Positions 1 through 4,981 of a stretch of 5,904 nucleotides of DNA are shown piece by piece (the first letter of the stretch is position 1; each line of letters starts with the position of its first letter). This DNA is from Bacillota bacterium (GTDB taxonomy: Bacteria > Bacillota_A > Clostridia > Peptostreptococcales > Anaerovoracaceae). Below the pieces are notes generated by a model. The model searched no databases. It was given only the letters and a program-made list of their open reading frames with translations, and was not told where the DNA came from. The DNA lies in NCBI GenBank assembly GCA_017457585.1, contig JAFTHD010000195.1, positions 1 to 5,904 on the forward strand, in the 5' to 3' direction. The translations under genes and the position numbers were made by a program.

Positions 1-53
1 ATAGTACCTCCTGGTATGTGGATGTCTTCGCAAACACCATTGTACCAGACTAT
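1..53 (-). promoter_or_regulatory. Leader hairpin enclosing an AGGAGG ribosome binding site
   Basis: In the minus-strand RNA, ATAGT (53-49) can pair with ACTAT (5-1), CTGGTA (48-43) with TACCAG (16-11), TGG (39-37) with CCA (21-19), and TGTTT (36-32) with AGACA (27-23). The loop is GCGA (31-28), a GNRA tetraloop. One inner pair is G-U in the minus-strand RNA but would be C-A in the plus-strand RNA, which favours the minus strand as the functional one. The AGGAGG sequence (12-7) is partly in the 3' arm and partly in a five-base bulge, so folding should limit ribosome access. The downstream gene is outside the window. Confidence 0.5.
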
Positions 54-58
54 GGGTC

Positions 59-88
59 ATTATTTAGTTGTTGCACTTAGATTGTAAA
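59..88 (-). promoter_or_regulatory. Possible promoter reading outward from the IS-like end toward its own gene
   Basis: On the minus strand TTTACA (83-88) is followed after 18 nt by AATAAT (59-64), a 5/6 match to each sigma-A element. The -35 element lies inside the putative terminal repeat, as is common in small insertion sequences. Transcription would start near position 52, just before the leader hairpin. This is inferred from sequence only. Confidence 0.35.
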
Positions 89-1323
89 TTCAAGTCCCTT
101 AGATTAAAATCCGCCAGGATATGCATACCGGCTCTTCCACCGGTTATCCTGACATCGTCACCGAAGACTTTTTCCATGGCCGCGAGAAGCGCACGCATTT
201 TGCGGCCGTAAACAGTTCTCGTCTTATTAATCTGCCTTTCGTAGTATCCCCTTTCCATGAATATGGCCATGGTTCTCTGCAAAAATCCGTTCACCTGTGA
301 GTGATAACGCCAGTAATAGTCATTGTACCGTTTCAGTATTTCGGGAGGAAAAACGATGTATGCCATTCGCATTACCGGGGAGAACGCTTTTGAAAAAGTT
401 CCCGTATATATGATTCTCCCCGATACATCCATGGACTGCATTGAAGGAATCGGGTTGGTATAATATCTCAGTTCACTGTCATAATCATCTTCGATTATAT
501 AGCTATCGGTCTCCTCTGCCCAGTTGAGAAGTTCTCTGCGTTTTGAAGCGGACAGAACGCTCCCTGCCGGAAACTGGTGAGACGGCGTAAGATACAAAAG
601 GTCCACGTGTCTCCCCTTCAGTTCGCTGACAGCCACTCCGTCTTTTTCGACGGTTACTCCGCCCACGTGAAAGCCTCTGTTCTCAAAAACCTTTCGAACA
701 CCGTCATAGCCCGGGTCTTCCATGGTAAACGACGGTCTCTTTGCAGCGTTTTTACCGTAAAAAATATTCGCGAGTATCTCCATCGAATGCTGATGTCCGC
801 ATGTTATCACGATTTGCTCCGGACTGCAGTTGACATTTCTCGCCTTATTAATGTGATCGCATATGGCTCGCCTCAGCCTCAGGTCTCCATTTTTTTCAGG
901 GTATTGCGCCACCTGCTCGTATTCCATCTCTATCAAAGCGTCTCTGGAGCATGCTCCCCACCTTCTGTATGGAAACAGACTGTTATCCATGGAGCCGTAG
1001 ACGAAGTCGTATCCTATATGCGCTTCCGTATACTCTTCTACATTCGTATCTCTCCGAACCAAAGGTTCCGAATCCACCGAAATTGAAGGAATGTCATTTA
1101 CCGTGAATCCTTTTCCCACCGTTGCCGTAACGTATCCTTCGTCCTTAAGCTGTTGATATGCCTTATCCACTGTATTTCTTCCCACATCCAGTTCCTCTGC
1201 CAGTACCCTTGTAGGCGTAAGCAGTTCACCAGCCGAAATCTGTCCGGATAGTATCTGATTCTTGATCTGGGAATACACCTGCTCATAGAGCGGTAGCTTG
1301 GATTTTTTGTCTACGTATATCAT
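64..1323 (-). CDS. MocR/PdxR-family transcriptional regulator, C-terminally truncated
   Basis: This is a GntR-type winged-helix regulator fused to a fold-type I aminotransferase-like domain, a cytoplasmic DNA-binding protein that usually senses pyridoxal phosphate or an amino-acid adduct of it. Residues about 10-75 form the winged helix (LPLYEQVYSQIKNQI, then TPTRVLAEELDVGRNTVDKAYQQL), followed by a linker to about 105. The aminotransferase-like domain shows EDPGYDG (202-208), TPSHQFPAG (246-254), DDYDSE (279-284) and GTFSKAFSP (308-316) with the PLP-binding lysine K312. The ATG start at 1323 has only a weak GGAG upstream, but it gives the normal family N-terminus MIYVDKKSKLPLYEQV. The protein is 419 residues, while MocR proteins are usually about 460-500. 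It stops in the middle of the last subdomain: residues to about 409 look native (GMHILADFNLR), and the final ten appear to come from inserted DNA. The usual ending segment (a 'V.VYPLS..Y' region and last helix) is missing. The gene is probably impaired, though DNA binding may persist. It is divergent from the flavoprotein gene at 1433, the classic position of a MocR target. Confidence 0.9.
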   Translation of the reverse strand: MIYVDKKSKLPLYEQVYSQIKNQILSGQISAGELLTPTRVLAEELDVGRNTVDKAYQQLKDEGYVTATVGKGFTVNDIPSISVDSEPLVRRDTNVEEYTEAHIGYDFVYGSMDNSLFPYRRWGACSRDALIEMEYEQVAQYPEKNGDLRLRRAICDHINKARNVNCSPEQIVITCGHQHSMEILANIFYGKNAAKRPSFTMEDPGYDGVRKVFENRGFHVGGVTVEKDGVAVSELKGRHVDLLYLTPSHQFPAGSVLSASKRRELLNWAEETDSYIIEDDYDSELRYYTNPIPSMQSMDVSGRIIYTGTFSKAFSPVMRMAYIVFPPEILKRYNDYYWRYHSQVNGFLQRTMAIFMERGYYERQINKTRTVYGRKMRALLAAMEKVFGDDVRITGGRAGMHILADFNLRDLNLQSKCNN

Positions 1324-1351
1324 TTTGTTGGCTCCATCAAAAATAAATAAA

Positions 1352-1387
1352 TTGGCACTTCCATACCATCCACTACTCTATTATACT
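1352..1387 (+). promoter_or_regulatory. Predicted promoter of the divergent flavoprotein gene, overlapping the mocR promoter
   Basis: TATACT (1382-1387) is a good -10 element and lies on the same bases as the minus-strand TATAAT. The matching -35 at 17 nt is the poor TTCCAT (1359-1364). An alternative is TTGGCA (1352-1357) with the weaker TACTCT (1374-1379) after 16 nt. A weak -35 fits a promoter that needs an activator. The exact start cannot be decided by eye. Confidence 0.4.
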
Positions 1388-1408
1388 ATGGTTACAAGGG
1401 GGATACAA
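1380..1408 (-). promoter_or_regulatory. Predicted sigma-A promoter of the mocR-type gene
   Basis: On the minus strand TTGTAT (1403-1408) and a perfect TATAAT (1380-1385) are separated by exactly 17 nt. Transcription would start near 1373, leaving a leader of about 50 nt before the ATG at 1323. Two TACAA copies on the plus strand (1393-1397 and 1404-1408), 11 bp apart, lie across the -35 and spacer region. They could be regulator half-sites, since MocR proteins often bind direct repeats; this part is inference. Confidence 0.6.
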
Positions 1409-1419
1409 ATTCATTCACG

Positions 1420-1425
1420 AGGAGG
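1420..1425 (+). promoter_or_regulatory. Ribosome binding site fixing the flavoprotein start at 1433
   Basis: AGGAGG sits 7 nt before the ATG at 1433. The open frame extends upstream to 1298, but that extension crosses the divergent promoter region and has no family similarity, so the start is 1433. Confidence 0.9.
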
Positions 1426-1432
1426 AAACGTT

Positions 1433-1909
1433 ATGTTCAGAGAAATGCGCAGACAGGAGCAGGCTCTCACGAAGGAGCAGATGATAGAATTAATTCAGAA
1501 AGAGACGAGAGGCGTTCTCTCGGTTATCGGTGACGACGGATACCCTTACGGTTTCCCGATCAACCACTATTACGATGAGGAGGAGAACAAGTTCTACTTC
1601 CACGGTGCCCAGTTCGGTCATCACATCGATGCCATCAAGGCAGATCCGAAGGTTTCCTACTGTGTATACGGAGACGACGAGCAGCGCGAAGGCGACTGGG
1701 CGTACTACGTAAAGAGCGTTATCAGCTTCGGTAAGGCAGAGATTATCGAAGACTACTCCACAGCCATGAATTTCTGTTATGAACTTTGCAAGCGTTTCCC
1801 TTGCGATGAGGAGTACATCAAAAAAGAGTTTGAAGCTGACGCACACAGAACGCTCGTGTTTGCAATCAATGTTGAGTACATGACAGGTAAACTGGTGCAC
1901 GAGGCATAG
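1433..1909 (+). CDS. NimA-like flavin-binding protein, pyridoxamine 5'-phosphate oxidase superfamily
   Basis: A cytoplasmic 158-residue protein with a split-barrel FMN-binding fold of the NimA / Pyridox_ox_2 type. Recognisable segments are the N-terminal FREMRRQEQALTKEQMIELI, the strand pair TRGVLSVIGDDGYPYGFPIN (26-45), FYFHGAQFGHHIDAIKADPKV (54-74, with H57 in the usual FHGA position), and a C-terminal TLVFAINVEYMTGK segment (140-153). Length and order match the family. Members bind FMN and may reduce small substrates. Some (Nim) give nitroimidazole tolerance, but most have no known substrate, so neither vitamin B6 oxidation nor drug reduction should be assumed. The gene is divergent from a MocR regulator, which suggests control by a PLP-linked signal, and it is monocistronic: a strong terminator follows 44 nt after the stop. 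Start chosen from AGGAGG at 1420-1425. Confidence 0.88.
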   Translation: MFREMRRQEQALTKEQMIELIQKETRGVLSVIGDDGYPYGFPINHYYDEEENKFYFHGAQFGHHIDAIKADPKVSYCVYGDDEQREGDWAYYVKSVISFGKAEIIEDYSTAMNFCYELCKRFPCDEEYIKKEFEADAHRTLVFAINVEYMTGKLVHEA

Positions 1910-1921
1910 TTCAAATGCCAC

Positions 1922-1950
1922 TTGACAATATCTCAAACGAAGGACATACT
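1922..1950 (+). promoter_or_regulatory. Possible promoter for the YdcZ-type gene, set against the terminator
   Basis: A perfect TTGACA (1922-1927) is followed after 17 nt by CATACT (1945-1950), a 4/6 match. Transcription would start near 1957, inside the 5' arm of the terminator at 1954-1984, so the new RNA would lack part of that stem and could pass through it. No better promoter is visible between the terminator and the gene start at 2067. Confidence 0.4.
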
Positions 1951-1953
1951 TAG

Positions 1954-1984
1954 GCGTGTGAAGCATATTCACACGCTTTTTATT
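1954..1984 (+). terminator. Intrinsic terminator after the flavoprotein gene
   Basis: A perfect 9-bp stem, GCGTGTGAA (1954-1962) and TTCACACGC (1968-1976), with a 5-nt loop GCATA is followed directly by TTTTTATT. It lies 44 nt after the stop codon of the flavoprotein gene. A second, weaker inverted repeat follows (TGCGGC 1984-1989 with GCCGCA 2003-2008) and may simply be spacer sequence. Confidence 0.92.
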
Positions 1985-2066
1985 GCGGCAAAAAAACTGA
2001 TGGCCGCAGGATGTTACAGGATATTACTTGAATCTAACATATTGACGCAGACAATCGGAGGCAAAA

Positions 2067-2993
2067 ATGTTTTTATCGATTTTCGGACTTGCAGGCGGCA
2101 TCGGTATGCCCATGCAGACAAGTATAAATGCACATCTCGGCAGAAGGGTAGGCTCACCTTTTCTCGCAGCGCTGATCAACTTTAGCATAGGCATCGCAGC
2201 GCTTTTTGTCGTAGCACTCATCGTCGAGCATAGCCTTGCGATCCCCATGGGTAAAGTTTTCGCTGCCCCGCCATGGATCCTCATGGGCGGTGTCCTTGCC
2301 GTCGTATTCGTAACGGGAAACATCCTCCTCATGCCGCGTATCGGAAGCGTTCAGACTTCCATTCTGCCGGCGCTCGGACAGATACTCATGGGAACCCTGA
2401 TCGATACCTTCGGCTGGTTCCAGTCCGATGAACGACCGATGGGAATCCTCAGGGCAATCGGCGTGATACTCGTATTCTGCGGCGTCGTTTTTATCATACT
2501 TTCAAAGACCCGCGGTGCAGCCGCAAAGAAGTCGCAGAATCACGTCAAGTTCGTATGGCTGTGGAGACTTTTCGGCATCGTAGTCGGCATGTGCATGGCA
2601 TCTCAGACCGCCATAAACAGCCACCTTGGCGTTGTAGTAGAGTCGAGAATCTTCGCCTCCATCATCAACTTCTCAGTCGGTCTGATTATACTCGTCATAC
2701 TGAACGTACTGCTTATCCGCACTAAGAAATCCCGCGATAAAAGCAGTAAACCGCCTGCATGGATCTTATGCGGCGGTCTCTTTGGTGCGTTATTTGTAGT
2801 TGGGAATATCATCACAGCTCAGGCCATAGGAACAGGCATGGCCGTTGTCATCCTTCTGACAGGTCTCATGATCGGCGGTCTGCTGGTGGACCAGTTCGGC
2901 CTCTTCCAATCCGCTAAACGTCCCGTAACCTACAGAGAGATCATCGGCGTTCTCGTCATGGTCGCAGGCGCTGCCCTCTTCCACCTGTTTTAG
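2067..2993 (+). CDS. Tandem YdcZ-type DMT family membrane protein
   Basis: An integral membrane protein of 308 residues made of two copies of the DMT_YdcZ domain, offset by about 163 residues. Matching segments are QTSINAHLG (17-25) and QTAINSHLG (180-188); INFSIG (37-42) and INFSVG (200-205); PPWILMGG (68-75) and PAWILCGG (230-237); GN at 84-85 and 246-247; DTFGWFQSDERP (113-124) and DQFGLFQSAKRP (275-286). Each half has about five hydrophobic segments, giving roughly ten in all. A basic linker at 147-161 joins the halves. Single-domain YdcZ proteins are about 150 residues and presumably pair, so this is a fused pair. The family belongs to the drug/metabolite transporter superfamily, but its substrates are unknown, and none can be named here. 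The start at 2067 has GGAGG (2057-2061) 5 nt upstream. The gene appears to stand alone between a terminator and the convergent metal operon, whose last stop codon is one base away. Confidence 0.9.
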   Translation: MFLSIFGLAGGIGMPMQTSINAHLGRRVGSPFLAALINFSIGIAALFVVALIVEHSLAIPMGKVFAAPPWILMGGVLAVVFVTGNILLMPRIGSVQTSILPALGQILMGTLIDTFGWFQSDERPMGILRAIGVILVFCGVVFIILSKTRGAAAKKSQNHVKFVWLWRLFGIVVGMCMASQTAINSHLGVVVESRIFASIINFSVGLIILVILNVLLIRTKKSRDKSSKPPAWILCGGLFGALFVVGNIITAQAIGTGMAVVILLTGLMIGGLLVDQFGLFQSAKRPVTYREIIGVLVMVAGAALFHLF

Positions 2994-2994
2994 G

Positions 2995-3435
2995 CTACTG
3001 ATACTGTGCGTCCTTTAAGGTACAGTAGGTTTCACCTTCTTCGTCATAGGTCGTAAAGACGCCTGTAACGGTCACTTCCTTGCCGTCTATCGGATAATCG
3101 GCAGGAAATTCATAGGACTCATCCAGATCAAATTCCAATCCCTGTGAGCAGCATGCGGTCGCATCCTGAATAATGCAGGCGTAATAGTCGTTTCCTGTGT
3201 TCGGGTCCTGATATGCTGCGCACTGACCCTTCATTTTTACCGTCTTACCGACGTAGTTCTCCGGCGTGTACATCATATCATAGACCTCTGAGTAGACCAT
3301 CGTAGCTGACATCTTCGTAAGATCTACATCGATGTCGCTAAACCCGCCGTCTGCAGGTTCACCCGAACTTCCGCAAGATGCGAGTCCCAACGTCATGATG
3401 ACGGCAACAGACAGAAATAATACGATTCTCTTCAT
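2995..3435 (-). CDS. Small cysteine-containing lipoprotein of the metal-uptake operon, function unknown
   Basis: A 146-residue predicted lipoprotein. A signal peptide (MKRIV, hydrophobic 4-18) ends in the lipobox LASC with lipidated C21. The mature part has an acidic spacer (25-40), then MVYSEVYDMMYTPENYVGKTVKMKG (46-70), DYYACIIQDATACCSQGLEF (83-102), and a final strand-rich segment (EVTVTGVFTTY 120-130, TYCTL 136-140). The alternating strand pattern with 'GKTVKMKG' and 'GKEVTVTG' suggests an OB-fold. Mature cysteines other than C21 are C72, C87, C95, C96 and C138; there is no histidine. I recall similar clostridial proteins beside metal ABC transporters, but none with a named function. The start is the ATG at 3435, which overlaps the permease stop as ATGA and has AGGGAG (3445-3450) 9 nt upstream. 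The frame stays open for 47 more codons inside the permease gene, but that extension hides the signal peptide and is not credible. A role in metal capture or redox protection at the membrane is inferred. Confidence 0.85.
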   Translation of the reverse strand: MKRIVLFLSVAVIMTLGLASCGSSGEPADGGFSDIDVDLTKMSATMVYSEVYDMMYTPENYVGKTVKMKGQCAAYQDPNTGNDYYACIIQDATACCSQGLEFDLDESYEFPADYPIDGKEVTVTGVFTTYDEEGETYCTLKDAQYQ

Positions 3436-4265
3436 ACTCTGATTCTCCCTATCACATAGCAAACTGCAAAGGCGAGCACGTCCACCGCCACGATGGTAGA
3501 ACCGACCGGCGTCCCTGCCAGGATGGATATGATGATTCCGACAAAGGCACATACCACCGAAAGGATGGCGGAGCATATTGTAACCTTGAGGAAGCTGTTA
3601 AAGAGCCTCATGGCGGAGAGGGCCGGAAAGACTACGAGAGCTGAAATCAGAAGTGCTCCCACAAGATTCATGGCGAGTACTATGATGACCGCTATGACGA
3701 TTGCAATCAGCAGATTGTACGTCTCTGCCCTCACACCCGTTGCCCTTGCAAAGTTTTCGTCGAAGGTAACTACGAAAATCTTGTTATAAAACAGCACGAA
3801 AAATGCGATGACCGCCACCGACAAAACGGCGCATAGCCACACTTCCTTCGAAGTCAGCGTCAGTATGGAAGTCGATCCGAAGAGGGTGCTGCACACATCC
3901 CCCGAAAGGTTGGAGGAGGTTGAAAAGATATTCATGATGAGATAGCCGAAGGCGAGGGCTCCAACAGATATCATGGCGATTGCCGCATCCCCCTTTACCC
4001 GGGCGTTCTGACCGTTTTTGAGCAGCAGCACCGCGCTGATCACCGTAATCGGGAGCACGAGAAGCATCTGGTTGCTCAGGTTCGTAACGCTGGCGATGGC
4101 AAGTCCCCCAAAGGCCACGTGAGAGAGACCGTCTCCGATGAATGAAAATCTCTTCAGCACAAGTGTCACCCCGAGAAGAGAAGAACAGAGCGCTATGAGA
4201 ACGCCTACGATGATTGCGTACCTTACGAAAGGATACTGCATGTACTCTGCAAGCTGGCTTATCAA
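3432..4265 (-). CDS. znuB: Metal ABC transporter permease, ZnuB/AdcB/MntB type (TTG start)
   Basis: The membrane channel of a zinc/manganese-family importer (ABC-3 family), 277 residues, of normal length. Family features in order: YPFVRYAIIVGVLIALCSSL (11-30), the conserved LLGVTLVLKRFSFIGDGLSH (30-49), LFGS (128-131), the cytoplasmic coupling segment FDENFARATGV (168-178), NLVGALLISALVVFPALSA (200-218) and TPVGSTIV (252-259). I count about eight to nine membrane segments. The start is a TTG at 4265: its sequence overlaps the ATPase stop as TTGA, and AAGGGGGG (4273-4280) lies 7 nt upstream. The alternative ATG at codon 9 has no good ribosome binding site. The stop overlaps the next start. The metal cannot be read from the permease; the znu symbol reflects family and operon, not proof of zinc. 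Confidence 0.93.
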   Translation of the reverse strand: MISQLAEYMQYPFVRYAIIVGVLIALCSSLLGVTLVLKRFSFIGDGLSHVAFGGLAIASVTNLSNQMLLVLPITVISAVLLLKNGQNARVKGDAAIAMISVGALAFGYLIMNIFSTSSNLSGDVCSTLFGSTSILTLTSKEVWLCAVLSVAVIAFFVLFYNKIFVVTFDENFARATGVRAETYNLLIAIVIAVIIVLAMNLVGALLISALVVFPALSAMRLFNSFLKVTICSAILSVVCAFVGIIISILAGTPVGSTIVAVDVLAFAVCYVIGRIRV

Positions 4266-4972
4266 AGCAGTTCCCCCCTTTCGTTTCTCAGGAGGAACTG
4301 ACCGATGTCGCTCTCCACGTACTCGTCCCTCGTTCCAAAGAAGACGGCCTTCCCGATGTGCAAAATGTGAGATGCGTACTTGATGGCGGCCGCAATATCG
4401 TGAGAAATCATAATCACCGTTATGCCCTCCCTGTTAAGGTCGGAGATCAGCCTGTACATCTCGTTTGTCACCCTTGGGTCAAGACCCGATACAGGCTCAT
4501 CCAGGAGCAGAAGTTTGCCTGTAGCACAAAGCGCCCTCGCAAGGAGGACCCGCTGCTGCTGGCCTCCCGAAAGGTCTCGGTAGCTTCTTCCTGCCAGTCC
4601 CGATATTCCCATTCGCTCCATGTTTTCTTTGGCAAGTGCCTTGTCCTCTTTATTGTAGAAGGGTCTAAGTCCCATCCTTCCCTGGCACCCAGAGAGCACC
4701 ACCTCTGTAACGGAAGCCGGGAAATCCTTTTGCACGATGGTCTGCTGTGGCAGATAGCCGATCTCGCTCGGTCTGAGGCCGTCACCGGTGGTGATCGTTC
4801 CGCTAATAGGACTCTGAAGCCCGAGGAGCGTCTTCATCAGCGTCGACTTGCCGGAGCCGTTCTCCCCCACGATGCAAAGGTAGTCGCCTTCCTCAACCTG
4901 AAAGTTCAGGTCTTCCTCCATGATTCTCGTTTCGTATCCAAGCCCTAAGTCTTTGGCTGTCAAAAGAGCCAT
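4262..4972 (-). CDS. znuC: Metal ABC transporter ATP-binding protein, ZnuC type
   Basis: The cytoplasmic ATPase that drives the importer, 236 residues. All catalytic motifs are intact: Walker A GENGSGKS (36-43), Q-loop LPQQ (74-77), signature LSGGQQQR (134-141), Walker B LLLLDEP (154-160), D-loop SGLD (162-165) and the switch histidine H191 in ISHD. The helical-domain segment DFPASVTEVVLSGCQGRMG (83-101) is typical of ZnuC/MntB-type ATPases. The ATG at 4972 is preceded by AGGAGG (4978-4983) at 5 nt spacing. That site overlaps the stop codon of the binding-protein gene, so translation of the two is probably linked. The stop overlaps the TTG start of the permease. Family and operon make metal import near certain; zinc is favoured over manganese only by general resemblance. 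Confidence 0.94.
   Translation of the reverse strand: MALLTAKDLGLGYETRIMEEDLNFQVEEGDYLCIVGENGSGKSTLMKTLLGLQSPISGTITTGDGLRPSEIGYLPQQTIVQKDFPASVTEVVLSGCQGRMGLRPFYNKEDKALAKENMERMGISGLAGRSYRDLSGGQQQRVLLARALCATGKLLLLDEPVSGLDPRVTNEMYRLISDLNREGITVIMISHDIAAAIKYASHILHIGKAVFFGTRDEYVESDIGQFLLRNERGELL
4273..4280 (-). promoter_or_regulatory. Ribosome binding site inside the ATPase gene that supports the TTG start of the permease
   Basis: AAGGGGGG on the minus strand lies 7 nt before TTG (4265-4263), within the last codons of the ATPase gene. Its spacing fits TTG and not the ATG eight codons further in. Confidence 0.65.
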
Positions 4973-4981
4973 CTTTTCCTC

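Larger units (their letters stand above)
1..96 (-). mobile_element. End of an insertion sequence, tentatively IS30-like, inserted in the mocR gene
   Basis: Seen: the downstream regulator gene loses its protein-family similarity near position 96. Leftward from there the DNA becomes AT-rich and carries a stretch at 69-95 (TGTTGCACTTAGATT, then GTAAATTCAAGT) that resembles the terminal inverted repeats of IS30-family elements as I recall them. Reading on the minus strand, this is followed by a -35/-10 pair, a long hairpin and an AGGAGG site at 6-12. That order (terminal repeat, short leader, ribosome binding site) is the usual 5' end of a transposase gene. The transposase itself would start at or just beyond the window edge and is not visible. 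The family assignment is from memory and weak; the presence of foreign DNA is better supported. The inner boundary (about 94-98) is uncertain by several bases, and no target duplication can be checked because the other end is outside. Confidence 0.5.

Noticed and set aside
1..96. Group II intron 5' end (GTGCAAC on the minus strand at 80-74)
   Set aside because: The start differs from the GUGYG consensus at the conserved fifth base. The hairpin and AGGAGG layout fits an IS leader better, although more left-hand sequence would be needed to exclude it fully.
577..1086. Plus-strand open frame of 169 codons opposite the mocR-type gene
   Set aside because: It lies opposite the clearly coding aminotransferase-like domain, has low-complexity Arg/Ser/Val composition and no start signals.
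1490..1972. Minus-strand open frame of 160 codons opposite the flavoprotein gene
   Set aside because: Antisense shadow of a recognised family; its start would lie inside the terminator stem.
2995..3028. Inverted repeat CTACTG / CAGTAG as a terminator for the YdcZ-type gene
   Set aside because: Only six pairs with a 22-nt loop, inside the convergent coding region and not followed by a T run.
3436..3576. N-terminal extension of the lipoprotein to 3576
   Set aside because: It would bury a textbook signal peptide and lipobox and would overlap the permease by 140 bases; the ATGA start at 3435 has its own ribosome binding site.
4214..4948. Plus-strand open frame of 244 codons opposite the ATPase gene
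   Set aside because: It is antisense to a gene with every ABC ATPase motif intact, has no ribosome binding site and no recognisable protein features.
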